Shown piece by piece: positions 8,365 through 16,952 of a stretch of DNA of 49,782 bases (positions are counted from its first letter, which is position 1; each line of letters starts with the position of its first letter). The DNA comes from Caballeronia calidae. Lineage in GTDB: Bacteria > Pseudomonadota > Gammaproteobacteria > Burkholderiales > Burkholderiaceae. A program made the translations under genes and the position numbers. The notes beneath the pieces were generated by a model that made no database searches, was not told the origin of the DNA, and saw only the letters and a list, made by a program, of their open reading frames with translations. Location: the NCBI RefSeq assembly GCF_900044055.2, contig NZ_FCOX02000054.1:1-49782 (forward strand), read 5' to 3'.

Positions 8365-9437
8365 CTCGACGCTCCACAGCGTCTTCCGGGCTCAGGCTTT
8401 CGTCCATGCGGAAGACCGACAGACCTTCCGGCGAGTTGTCAGTTGCCCCGCCCTTCCCCGCTCAGATCTTGTGCACCCGATTACCCTGCAATCGTTTCCT
8501 CAGCATGGAGCCAGGCATCTGACTACCTATGCCGTCTGAATCAGATGCAAAATGTCAGACGTCCGATCCGTACGCCCCTGCCACTCGACACCGGCTGCCT
8601 CAAAGTCTCTTGTCAAGTGCGGAACTGCCAATCGAACGGCTATCCTTACGATTTCTTGAGTGGTTAAACCTGGCCGAGAGCACGTATCCGCCGAGCGCAG
8701 GCCCGATGCTCAGATGCGCCTCTTCCGATAAATTCGCTAATCGTGAGGGTGCGGTGACGTTGCGAAACCGGAAGCGCAAAATCCTCGCTGCTCGCTTCTC
8801 TACTCATCCCTGCCCGCCGTTTTGGTCACGGCCATCTGCGAGCGTTCGCTCCCTTCTTCCTGCTGCTAGCGAGAACCGTAGGTGGCGCCTCTTATGTCAG
8901 GGAGGCACGGCAAGCCAACGGCATTACTAGCGCGAGGCGATCCGGGCGCGCGGACGGGTTGGTCACTTCTGAAGCCGAGGTCACAGACCACCCCTTGAAA
9001 TCTGTTCAACGCGCGCGCGGTGCATATGGAGCCCGGTGCTGATGAGCACGAGCAGTCAGCGCACAAATACTGAAGACTCGCGTTTTCAGGAGAATGATCG
9101 CGACCAGTTGAGTTGACGTTATCACTATAACTTTGATTTGGATAAGCCAATTGCGATCCTCAACCCATTCCGTCGGGTTGCAGATCGCAATCCTGCTTCT
9201 GAGTCCGACAAGCAAAAATGACCCGCCGGCATGACGTTGCGGCAGATCCGCAAGTGCCTAAGCCCCTCCGGCTCGACGGCGAAGGGCCAGCTTCACACAA
9301 TTCACCCGCCGCGAAAAGCCGGCGGCAGCGGAGAATTCGTTACGCAGAGGGTGGCAGCGGGCAGCGCCCGCCGCTGTTGTCCCCAACCGTGCGGTTAATC
9401 GCGAACCTGTTCGGGAGCAAACGTAAAATCTCTTGCG
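8365..9437. other. Long gap without a supportable gene
   Basis: About 1.07 kb between the D-amino-acid dehydrogenase gene and the LysR gene. Frames of up to 133 codons exist, but none shows a family motif, convincing ribosome site or the strong GC3 bias of neighbouring genes. Base composition is more even than in flanking genes. It could be an eroded gene or the scar between two acquired blocks. I see no terminator with a clear T-run. Confidence 0.4.
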
Positions 9438-10349
9438 TTAGCCCGCTGCCCGCGCGTGCATCGATTCGGCGACCGCATCGCGCACACATGCCGACATCCA
9501 TTCGGACGCGCGCATGCGCGCCGCCCGTGCGGGCCTCGCAATCACCAGGGGCTGAATCACCGTCGACTCCTGAATCGGACGCTCGACCAGGAGCGGCGAT
9601 TGCGTCGCCGCCGGGCTTTGCGTAATCAGCAGCGACACGCCGAGCCCACTCGCGACCATCGCCCGGACCAGCTCAATCGACGCGGCCCGATAGCGGACAT
9701 TCGGCGACAACCCGCATTGCCAGAACGGCGTTATCAGGAAATCACGGCTCTGCGGCAAGTCGATCAGGATGAACGGTTCCACCGCGAGATCGCGCAGCGA
9801 CACGGCCCGCTTGCGCTTCGCGAGCCGTGAGCCGGCGGGCACGAGCGCGTACGGCCGCAATTCGGCGAGGCATTCCCGCTCGATGTCGCTCGGCAACCCC
9901 ACGTCGTACATCAGCGCGAAGTCGATCTGTCTCTTCTGCAGCCATGCCTCGAGCTGCGACAAATCCCCTTCGATGAAGCGAATCGACAGCCGCGGATGAC
10001 GCTCCTGCGCAAGCTCCAGCGCGCGCGGCAGATATACAGGCGCGATGGTGCGAAAGACGCCGATCTGCACCTCACCGCCCTCTTCATCGCCGACTTCGTC
10101 GGTCGCGAACGCCGATGCCGATGCCAGGAGTTGCCGCGCCTCCGCGAGCTTGCGCTCGCCGAAATGCGTAAGCGTCATCCGCGTGCCGACGCCGCGTGTG
10201 AACAACGGATCATTGAACAGTGTTTCGAGCTCGCGGATCGCCACGGACATGGACGGCTGCGACACGTTGAGCTGGTTCGCTGCCGCGGTCGTGCTGCCCG
10301 ATTCCGCTGCGGCGACGAAATAGCGTAGCAGCCTCAGCGACAGAGCCAT
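9438..10349 (-). CDS. LysR-family transcriptional regulator
   Basis: A 303-residue LysR-type regulator. The helix-turn-helix lies at about residues 3-60, with LRYFVAAAESGSTTAAANQLNVS followed by PSMSVAIRELE. The effector domain shows the usual two lobes, with a conserved hydrophobic patch at ALVPAGSRLA and MVASGLGVSLLI. It is divergent from the CoA-transferase/acyl-CoA dehydrogenase operon. The short AT-rich space between them (10350-10456 up to the chosen GTG start) should hold both promoters. It most likely controls that operon and itself; the inducer is unknown. Confidence 0.92.
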   Translation of the reverse strand: MALSLRLLRYFVAAAESGSTTAAANQLNVSQPSMSVAIRELETLFNDPLFTRGVGTRMTLTHFGERKLAEARQLLASASAFATDEVGDEEGGEVQIGVFRTIAPVYLPRALELAQERHPRLSIRFIEGDLSQLEAWLQKRQIDFALMYDVGLPSDIERECLAELRPYALVPAGSRLAKRKRAVSLRDLAVEPFILIDLPQSRDFLITPFWQCGLSPNVRYRAASIELVRAMVASGLGVSLLITQSPAATQSPLLVERPIQESTVIQPLVIARPARAARMRASEWMSACVRDAVAESMHARAAG

Positions 10350-10456
10350 ACGAAAATCCTATAGGTGTTAATTTATTCCGATATTTTATCTAATTGCATG
10401 GCGCGACCAGAATCATGACACCGGCCGACTTGGCCCGACCTTCAGGAGACGATGTC

Positions 10457-11716
10457 GTGACTGTGTCCAGGCTGCCGCTTGACGGCATACGCGTGATTGA
10501 TTTTTCCCGGGTGCTCGCGGGGCCGCTGTGTTCGGCGCTGCTTGGCGATCTCGGCGCCGATGTGATCAAGATCGAACCACCGGGCGGCGACGACTATCGC
10601 GCGATCGGTCCGTTCGCGCAGGGCGAGAGCGGCCTGTTCAGTGCGATGAATCGCAACAAGCGCAGCGTCGTCATCGACCTGAAGACCGCCGACGGGCAAA
10701 TGCTCGCGCAATCGCTGTGCGCACAGGCGGACGTCGTTGTGGAGAACTTCCGCCCCGGTGTCGCTGAGCGGTTGGGCATCGGATACGAAACGTTGTCGGC
10801 ACGAAATCCGGCGCTGATCTACGCAAGCGTGTCTGGCTTTGGACAGACGGGTCCCGAGTCGCACCGACCCGCCTATGACATCATTCTGCAGGCGCTTTGC
10901 GGGCTGATGGACGCGACCGGCGCGCCCGATGGCGAGCCGACGCTGGTCGGCGATTCCGTCTCCGATGTCGTCAGCGGCATCTTTGCGTCTTGGGGCGTGC
11001 TGGCCGCCCTGGTCGCGCGCAATCGCACGGGCAAGGGCACGCATGTCGACGTGTCAATGTTTGACGCCACGCTGAACCTGACCGCAGCGCTCGTCGCCCG
11101 CTATGCGACCACGGGCATCGCACAGGCGCGCGTCGGCAATCGCCATCCGACGTCAGCGCCGTTCGGCGCGTACCGAGCATCGGACGGCCATTTCGTCGTC
11201 GCGGTGCTCAACAACAAACTGTTCGGCCGGCTTGCCGATGCGATCGGCCACCCCGAGCTCGCCGACGATCCGCGCTTCGCGAGCGACACGTCGCGCTGCG
11301 CGCACGAAGCCGAGCTGCGTGCGTGCATTGAGCGATGGGCAGCGCAGCGCTCAGTGGCCGCCGTCAATGCGGCGCTGAGTGTCGCAGGCATTCCCGTCGC
11401 CCCCATCCAGAACATCCAGGAGGCGCTCGACAGCGAGCACGCCCGTATGCGCGGCTTGCTCGTCGACACCACCGCGGCCGATGGATCGACCGTGCGCTTG
11501 CCAGCCCAGCCGCTCAAGTTTTCGGCTTATCCGATCACACGCACGACGCGAGCGCCGCGGATCGGCGAACACACCCGGACGGTTCTCAAGAACGTACTCG
11601 GCCTCGACGCGACCGCGATTGCCGCGCTCGCTGCGTCCGGCGTCGTGCACACCGGTGATGCTGACATGATGCCCGGGCGCTGCCCCGAAATCATCCAGGA
11701 GAAAGATCTTGCTTAA
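10457..11716 (+). CDS. Family III (CaiB/BaiF) CoA-transferase
   Basis: A 419-residue family III CoA-transferase, an interlocked-dimer enzyme that moves CoA from a donor thioester to a free acid. Hallmarks are GIRVIDFSRVLAGP at the N-terminus, DLGADVIKIEPPGGDD, NRNKRSVVIDL, VVENFRPGV and SGFGQTGP. D166 in VGDSVSD is the expected catalytic aspartate, followed by RTGKGTHVDVSMFDA. GTG at 10457 is preferred because AGGAG lies eight bases upstream and translation then begins just before the conserved core. ATG 10415 would add 14 unconserved residues and lacks such a site. The gene overlaps the acyl-CoA dehydrogenase start by eight bases. It probably activates the operon's substrate before dehydrogenation. 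Confidence 0.9.
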   Translation: MTVSRLPLDGIRVIDFSRVLAGPLCSALLGDLGADVIKIEPPGGDDYRAIGPFAQGESGLFSAMNRNKRSVVIDLKTADGQMLAQSLCAQADVVVENFRPGVAERLGIGYETLSARNPALIYASVSGFGQTGPESHRPAYDIILQALCGLMDATGAPDGEPTLVGDSVSDVVSGIFASWGVLAALVARNRTGKGTHVDVSMFDATLNLTAALVARYATTGIAQARVGNRHPTSAPFGAYRASDGHFVVAVLNNKLFGRLADAIGHPELADDPRFASDTSRCAHEAELRACIERWAAQRSVAAVNAALSVAGIPVAPIQNIQEALDSEHARMRGLLVDTTAADGSTVRLPAQPLKFSAYPITRTTRAPRIGEHTRTVLKNVLGLDATAIAALAASGVVHTGDADMMPGRCPEIIQEKDLA

Positions 11717-12848
11717 GCGACTGGGCGTCAGCGACGCCGACCTCGAAATCGCGGACGCGATTCGCCGTTTCGCGCAGGCCAAACTGGCGCCGCATGCGGC
11801 ACAAGTCGACCGCGAAGAAATCTCGACGACGCGTTATGTCCGCGCGCTTGCCGAACTCGGCGTGATGGGAATGAACCTGCCCGAGCGTTGGCACGGAATC
11901 GGCGCGTCACCGGCTGCCATCATTCTCGCGCTCGCCGAAATTGCCAAGGCGTGCGCGGCCACCTCGTCCATGATCGGCGCGCACTATCTTGCGACCGATT
12001 CCATTCTGATCGGCGGCTCGGATGCCTTGCGCGACCGCTATCTGCCGGACGCCGCGACGGGCGTGAAACTTGGCGCATTCGCCCTGACGGAACCGCAGGC
12101 AGGTTCCAATCCCGCGGGCATGACGACGCAAGCCCGGCGCGACGGCGACAGCTATCACATTCGTGGCGTCAAGCACTTCATTTCCAATGCCGAGGCCGCG
12201 CAGTTCATCGTCGTGTACGCGAAGACCGCGCCCGAACAAGGCGCACGCGGGATCAGCGCATTCGTGGTCGACCGCGACACGCCCGGCGTGACTACATCCC
12301 CCGCCGAGAAGTTGATGGGCATCCGCGGCGCACCGGCGCATGAAGTCGCGCTGGACTGTGTCGTGCCCGCCGCGAACCGGCTCGGCGAGGAAGGCAGCGG
12401 GTTCCGCACCGCGATGAAGGTGCTTGACAACAGCCGCCTCGACGTCGCGGCGACTAGCCTCGGCATCGCCGAAGCGGCATTCGGCGATGCGGTCGAATGG
12501 GCGAAGCAGCGCCATGTCGGCGGCGAACCGCTCGCGAGCAAGCAAGGCCTGCAATGGACGTTCGCCGACATGAAGACGCGCCTCGAAGCGGCCTGGCTTC
12601 TGACGCTTCAGGCCGCCGCACGCCGCGCGGCCGGTGAACCGTTCACTGAGTTGGCGTCGATGGCGAAGCTCTACGCATCGGAAATGGTCTCGCACGTTAC
12701 GGACGCCGCGTTGCAGGTCCACGGCGGTTATGGCTTTACACGCGAGATGAGAATCGAACGCCTCGTGCGCGATGCGCGCATCCTGCGGATCTACGAAGGA
12801 TCGTCGGAGATTCAGCGCACCGTCATCGCCCGGTCGCTGTTCGCGTGA
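11709..12848 (+). CDS. Acyl-CoA dehydrogenase
   Basis: A 379-residue acyl-CoA dehydrogenase of normal family length, which oxidises an acyl-CoA to the 2-enoyl-CoA using FAD and hands electrons to ETF. The three-domain layout is intact: helical N-terminus, the beta domain with LTEPQAGSNPAGMTT and SNAEAAQFI, and the C-terminal helices with VHGGYGFTREMRIERLVRDARI. The catalytic base is E363 in RIYEGSSEIQR. The start codon is TTG at 11709, overlapping the end of the CoA-transferase gene with AGGAGA just upstream, so translation is probably coupled. It should use the ETF encoded 33 bp downstream, but that ETF has lost its usual docking loop. Substrate chain type is not readable. Confidence 0.92.
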   Translation: MLKRLGVSDADLEIADAIRRFAQAKLAPHAAQVDREEISTTRYVRALAELGVMGMNLPERWHGIGASPAAIILALAEIAKACAATSSMIGAHYLATDSILIGGSDALRDRYLPDAATGVKLGAFALTEPQAGSNPAGMTTQARRDGDSYHIRGVKHFISNAEAAQFIVVYAKTAPEQGARGISAFVVDRDTPGVTTSPAEKLMGIRGAPAHEVALDCVVPAANRLGEEGSGFRTAMKVLDNSRLDVAATSLGIAEAAFGDAVEWAKQRHVGGEPLASKQGLQWTFADMKTRLEAAWLLTLQAAARRAAGEPFTELASMAKLYASEMVSHVTDAALQVHGGYGFTREMRIERLVRDARILRIYEGSSEIQRTVIARSLFA

Positions 12849-12881
12849 CGACAACAAGCCTTCCGTCCAAGGAGACGAGAC

Positions 12882-14306
12882 TTGAAGATTTTGGTGACAG
12901 TTAAACGCGTCGTCGACGCGAACGTGAAAGTGGGCGTGAAGTCCGATCAGTCGAGAGTGGACCTCGCGAACGTCAAGATGTCGATCAATCCGTTCGATGA
13001 GATCGCTGTCGAAGGAGCGGTGCGCCTGAAGGAAGCGGGCGTGGCGACCGAAGTAATCGCCGTGTCGTGCGGTGTCGCACAGGCGCAGGACACTTTGCGC
13101 ACGGCGCTCGCCATCGGCGCGGACCGCGCGATCCTGATCGAATCGAACGCGGACCTGCAGCCGCTCGCCGTCGCAAGGCTACTCAAGGCGTTGGTCGACA
13201 GGGAACAGCCGCGACTGGTCATCCTCGGCAAGCAGGCCATCGACGACGATTCCAGTCAGACCGGCCACATGCTGGCCGCGCTTGGCGGCCTGCCGCAAGC
13301 GACATTCGCTTCCAACATATTGATCGCCGATGGTCTCGCGACCGTTGCACGCGAAGTCGACGACGGCGCCGACACCCTGTCGCTGAAACTGCCCGCCCTC
13401 ATCACGACCGACCTTCGCCTGAACGAACCGCGCTATGTGGCAGCGCAAAAGATCGGCGCGGACATTCATGTGCTGATCGTGGGTCATAAAGCGCAAGGCG
13501 CAGCGGACAAGGCGGCGAAGATCGCTGGCGTGTCGAAAGTGCTGCTGGCCGATGCACCGCAACTCGAGGTCGGCCTTGCGGAGAACGACGAAGCGACGGT
13601 TCTCCCGATCGCAATGAGCTACTCGCACATCCTCGCGCCTGCGACAGCCCTCCGCAAAAACGCGATGCCGCGCATCGCCGCGAAGCTCGACGGCGCGCAG
13701 ATTAGCGACATTACCGCAGTCGATAGCGCCGATACCTTCGAGCGCCCGATCTACGCGGGCAACGCAATCGCCACGGTGCGATCGGCCGACCCAGTCAAGG
13801 TCATCACGGTCCGCGCTACAAGCTTCGATGCAGTTCCGGCAGACGGCGGCAGCAGCGCACCGGTCGAGCAGATAAATGCAGCAGCGGACTGCGGCGTCTC
13901 GCGCTTCGTGAGCCGCGAGGCGACCACGCTGAACCGCCCCGAACTCACGACCGCAAAGACCATCGTGTCTGGCGGCCGCGGTCTCGGGAGCGGTGAGAAC
14001 TGCACGAGGGTGATCATGCCGCTGGCCGACAAGCTCTGGGCCGCGCTGGGCGCATCGCGGGCTGCTGTCGACGCGGTGTTCGTGCCGAACGACTATCAGG
14101 TCTGCCAGACCGGCAAGATCGTCGCGCCGCAGTTGTATGTGGCCGTCGGCATTTCCGGAGCGATCCAGCATCTCGCAGGCATGAAGGATTCCAGGGTGAT
14201 CGTCGCGATCAACAAAGACCCGGAAGCGCCGATCTTCGGCGTGGCCGATTACGGTCTCGTCGGCGATCTGCACGACATCGTTCCCGCGTTCGTCGACGCA
14301 GCCTGA
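12882..14306 (+). CDS. Fused, internally deleted electron transfer flavoprotein (EtfB-EtfA)
   Basis: A single 474-residue frame joins both ETF subunits. Residues 1-186 are EtfB (MKILVTVKRVVDANVKV, NPFDEIAVEGAVRLKEAG, ILGKQAIDDDSSQTG, DLRLNEPRYV). Residues from about 187 are EtfA, entering at its residue 20-25 (AAQKIGADIHVLIVGHKAQG). The FAD domain is complete: SGGRGLGSGEN, the QTGK threonine, GISGAIQHLAGM and NKDPEAPIF. Missing are about 60 C-terminal EtfB residues, including the LPNIMKAKKK recognition loop that docks to acyl-CoA dehydrogenases, and the first EtfA beta strand. Normal subunits are about 249 and 311 residues. A Cys replaces the usual Gly in QVGQTG. The start is TTG after AAGGAGACGAG. 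It could be a working fusion or a deletion allele that still reads through; FAD binding is plausible, normal electron acceptance is doubtful. Confidence 0.88.
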   Translation: MKILVTVKRVVDANVKVGVKSDQSRVDLANVKMSINPFDEIAVEGAVRLKEAGVATEVIAVSCGVAQAQDTLRTALAIGADRAILIESNADLQPLAVARLLKALVDREQPRLVILGKQAIDDDSSQTGHMLAALGGLPQATFASNILIADGLATVAREVDDGADTLSLKLPALITTDLRLNEPRYVAAQKIGADIHVLIVGHKAQGAADKAAKIAGVSKVLLADAPQLEVGLAENDEATVLPIAMSYSHILAPATALRKNAMPRIAAKLDGAQISDITAVDSADTFERPIYAGNAIATVRSADPVKVITVRATSFDAVPADGGSSAPVEQINAAADCGVSRFVSREATTLNRPELTTAKTIVSGGRGLGSGENCTRVIMPLADKLWAALGASRAAVDAVFVPNDYQVCQTGKIVAPQLYVAVGISGAIQHLAGMKDSRVIVAINKDPEAPIFGVADYGLVGDLHDIVPAFVDAA

Positions 14307-14372
14307 ATCTCGCAACACGTCAGGATCGTCACATCCCCTTCACGGCAGTTCCTCACCGCTCAGGAGACGAGC

Positions 14373-15806
14373 ATGGAACGTAACACAACGACATCCGTCG
14401 CCAACACGACGCTGATCGAGCGCCGCTCGATCGACTATATTCCCGACGCCGAGCGCCACGGCAATCTGTTCAGCCAGTTCACTCTGTGGTTCGGCGCGAA
14501 TCTCCAGGTCACGGCAGTCGTCGTCGGCGCGCTCGCGGTGGTGCTCGGCGGCGATGTATTCTGGTCGCTGATCGGGCTTCTCATCGGCCAGATTATCGGC
14601 GGCGCGGTGATGGCCTTGCACGGCGCGCAGGGCCCGCAGTTGGGCTTGCCGCAGATGATCTCGAGCCGCGTGCAGTTCGGCGTGTACGGCGCGATCATTC
14701 CGTTGGTACTCGTCTGTGTGATGTACATCGGCTTTTCCGCCGGTGGCACGGTGCTCGCCGGACAAGCGATCGCCGAGCTATTGCACACGGACCACACCAC
14801 GTCGATTCTGATCTTCTCGGCGCTGTTGGTGCTGCTCACTGGTCTGGGATATCGCATCATTCACGCGATGGGCCGCGTGTCGAGCGTCGTCGGCACGCTC
14901 GCGTTCCTGTATCTGTTCGCGAGCCTGCTCCACGGTCATCCGCTCGATGCCCTGCTCGCGAACCGGCACTACACTGTCGCGTCGTTCCTGCTGGCCATCT
15001 CGCTGTCGGCGTCCTGGCAAATCGCGTATGGGCCGTATGTCGCGGACTATTCGCGCTATCTGCCGAAGTCGACCTCCGCACTCAAGACCTTCTTCGCTGT
15101 GTTCAGCGGCACGGTGATCGGCGCGCAGGTTTCGATGACCTTCGGCGTACTGGCCGCCGCGCTCGCGAGCGAGCGCTTCTCCGGACACGAGGTAGCGTTC
15201 ATCGTCGGACTCGGCGCGACCGGCGCAATTGCAGCGGCGCTCTATTTCACGATCGCGCTCGGCAAGCTGACGATCACCACGCTCAATGCATACGGCAGCG
15301 TAATGTCGGTGGCGGCGATCTTCACTGGCTTCGGCGGACAGCGCGAGATTTCGGCACGCACGCGGCTCATCTTCGTACTGCTAATCGTCGCGACATCGAG
15401 CGGGCTCGCGCTCGCCGGACAGCATTCGTTCCTGAAGGCCTTCTCCTCGTTCCTGCTGTTCCTGCTCGTGTTCTTCACGCCATGGAGCGCGATCAATCTC
15501 GTCGATTACTACTGGGTCACGCGCGAACGCTACGACGTGCCCGCCCTGTTCGACGTCAACGGCCGCTACGGCCGGTGGAACGTCGCCGGTATCACGGTCT
15601 ATGCGATCGGCGTGCTCGTGCAGCTGCCGTTCGTCGCGACCGGGTTCTATACGGGCCCGTGGGTCGATACGCTAGGCGGCGTGGACGTATCGTGGGTCGT
15701 GGGCATCGTCGTGTCGGGCATTCTGTATTACGCCGGGTCGCGTCTCGCGAGATCGCATACGCCGGAGCGGCTCATCGTCCCCGATCCGATGACCGACGTG
15801 GACTAA
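14373..15806 (+). CDS. NCS1-family (cytosine/purine-type) permease
   Basis: A 477-residue membrane transporter of the nucleobase:cation symporter-1 family, with about 12 hydrophobic segments. Family features are the N-terminal RRSIDYIPDAERHGN, the first helices FTLWFGANLQVTAVVVGALAVVLG, and SLIGLLIGQIIGGAVMALHGAQGPQLGLPQ. Further on are SASWQIAYGPYVADYSRYLP and LFLLVFFTPWSAINLVDYYW. AGGAGACGAGC precedes the ATG, nearly the same leader as the ETF gene, from which it is separated by 66 bp. It is presumably the last gene of the CoA-transferase operon and imports its substrate. NCS1 proteins carry nucleobases, hydantoins, allantoin and vitamin B6-type rings, an unusual partner for CoA activation. 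Substrate unknown. Confidence 0.9.
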   Translation: MERNTTTSVANTTLIERRSIDYIPDAERHGNLFSQFTLWFGANLQVTAVVVGALAVVLGGDVFWSLIGLLIGQIIGGAVMALHGAQGPQLGLPQMISSRVQFGVYGAIIPLVLVCVMYIGFSAGGTVLAGQAIAELLHTDHTTSILIFSALLVLLTGLGYRIIHAMGRVSSVVGTLAFLYLFASLLHGHPLDALLANRHYTVASFLLAISLSASWQIAYGPYVADYSRYLPKSTSALKTFFAVFSGTVIGAQVSMTFGVLAAALASERFSGHEVAFIVGLGATGAIAAALYFTIALGKLTITTLNAYGSVMSVAAIFTGFGGQREISARTRLIFVLLIVATSSGLALAGQHSFLKAFSSFLLFLLVFFTPWSAINLVDYYWVTRERYDVPALFDVNGRYGRWNVAGITVYAIGVLVQLPFVATGFYTGPWVDTLGGVDVSWVVGIVVSGILYYAGSRLARSHTPERLIVPDPMTDVD

Positions 15807-15968
15807 GCCAAGACATTCAACTGACTGACGTCATGCACGGCCTGAAACGCTTGACTCTCGCCTCGATCCGACCCGCACGATTCGCGCGCCGTACCGCGCA
15901 GAAAAAACGTGAAAAACGTGGATCGTCCAAGCCGCATACCGACCTGCAGCGGCGCATGGCTGGCTTTC

Positions 15969-16301
15969 TCATGATGCGATCCCGTAGAACACGGCCATTG
16001 CTCGATTCACTTCGAGCATCGTGTCCGCGTCGATGCGCCCGAATGGCTCCCCTACTTTCTCGCGTCGCACGGCCTGAATCTTGTCCACCATAACTTGCGA
16101 GCGCTTCGTAAGGCCGTTTCCGGGACTCGGCTCGACCGTGATACGGTATAGCGGCATTTCGCGAAGCTCGGTCGTGACCAACAAGAGCACGATAGACGGA
16201 TGCTCTGCGAAATAGTCCGATTGCACGACAAGTGCGGGGCGCGGCTTCCCATAGTCGCCTTGCAGGGCGATTGTCACGAAGTCGCCGCGCTTCACTCCCA
16301 A
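15969..16301 (-). CDS. MazF/PemK-like toxin
   Basis: A 110-residue MazF-fold protein, the probable ribosome-independent mRNA endonuclease of a type II toxin-antitoxin pair. The family pattern is visible: VKRGDFVTIALQGDYGKPRPALVVQSD at the start, VTTELREMPLYRITVEPSPGNGL in the middle, and KRSQVMVDKIQAVRREKVGEPFGRID toward the end. Length is normal. The start overlaps the stop of the antitoxin gene by 10 bp, so expression is translationally coupled. The gene looks intact. Cut-site specificity cannot be inferred. Confidence 0.88.
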   Translation of the reverse strand: MGVKRGDFVTIALQGDYGKPRPALVVQSDYFAEHPSIVLLLVTTELREMPLYRITVEPSPGNGLTKRSQVMVDKIQAVRREKVGEPFGRIDADTMLEVNRAMAVFYGIAS

Positions 16302-16504
16302 CCCTCCCGGTCTGCTGCCGCGTCAAGGAAATCCATGATTTCCTGTTCGTGTGGGTCATCGCGCAGCATAAGCGATTGGCGGCGGCATTCCTCCGCAAAA
16401 CCGGGCGCGCTCGTGTCGGGAACCCAGATCTGAATCGGGCGCAAGCCCGCCTTGCGCAAGGCCGCGCGCCGCTTGCTGACGCGCTCCGAGATCGTCATTG
16501 CCAT
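16292..16504 (-). CDS. MazE-like antitoxin (DUF3018 type)
   Basis: A 70-residue partner of the MazF-like toxin. The N-terminal half (ISERVSKRRAALRKAGLRPIQIWVPD) is the arginine-rich, ribbon-helix-helix-like DNA-binding part typical of DUF3018 antitoxins. The C-terminal half (ECRRQSLMLRDDPHEQEIMDFLDAAAD) is acidic and probably wraps the toxin. ATG 16504 follows GGGAG; a second ATG two codons later is possible. It is encoded upstream of and overlapping the toxin, the usual order. A perfect palindrome just upstream suggests autorepression. Confidence 0.85.
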   Translation of the reverse strand: MAMTISERVSKRRAALRKAGLRPIQIWVPDTSAPGFAEECRRQSLMLRDDPHEQEIMDFLDAAADREGWE

Positions 16505-16517
16505 GGTGTCTCCCGTA

Positions 16518-16536
16518 GTTACATGTAACGAGTATA
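16518..16536 (-). promoter_or_regulatory. Toxin-antitoxin promoter and palindromic operator
   Basis: On the minus strand a good -10 box TATACT (16536-16531) is followed at once by a perfect 12-bp palindrome GTTACATGTAAC (16529-16518), then GGGAG and the antitoxin start at 16504. An operator covering the transcription start is what is expected for autorepression by the antitoxin or complex. The -35 is weak (best TGTGAC, 18-bp spacing), fitting an activated or leaky promoter. Confidence 0.65.
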
Positions 16537-16555
16537 GGGCAAGATTCCAGGTTCG

Positions 16556-16850
16556 TCACATCGCAAGATTTGTGTTTTCGAACTCTTCCAGCGGCGAACC
16601 GAACGGGCCGATGGGATGCGTGAGTAACGCGACGCTGCTGTTCCACACTTCATCTTCCAGTGCCTAGATCTCGCGATACCGGACCACGAGCCGCTTCCTC
16701 ATCCGCGCTTCGAGCAGGCGCGGCAATGCCTGAACCAAACCCGATCAGGAGCGCCGCGAACGGCACGAGGATCAGCAGCCGTCGTTCGATCAGACTCGAG
16801 CCAGAACGGCAGGTTGCGGTACAGGAACGCGATCGCGCATGAAAGCAGGG
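16556..16850 (-). pseudogene. Remnant of a TAXI-family TRAP transporter binding protein
   Basis: The 3' end of a TAXI-type solute-binding protein can be pieced together across frames on the minus strand. First comes AIAFLYRNLPFWLES, then LLILVPFAALLIGFG (membrane anchor), then LPRLLEARMRKRLVVRYREI, an in-frame TAG, and ALEDEVWNSSVALL up to a stop at 16556. This order (YR-LPFW, hydrophobic anchor, arginine-rich RYRE segment, ALE) is that of the C-terminal anchor region of membrane-bound TAXI proteins. At least two frame changes plus the stop show decay. No N-terminal part is visible. The family call rests on short segments. Confidence 0.5.
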
Positions 16851-16952
16851 GTACTTGCGAGCGTTAAACGTCTAACGTACCCATTGTTCGTGCCGTTTCG
16901 GCCGGCCAGCCATAAGCATTGAGATCGAAGGCCGGCACGGCAACGAATGCTT

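Noticed and set aside
8529..9150. Open frames of 133 and 94 codons in the 1-kb gap
   Set aside because: Composition unlike neighbouring genes, no ribosome site, and no recognisable domain.
14486..16093. Plus-strand open frame of 535 codons
   Set aside because: Shifted-frame shadow of the NCS1 permease gene; Arg/Ala-rich with no motif, while the permease frame has membrane helices and family segments.
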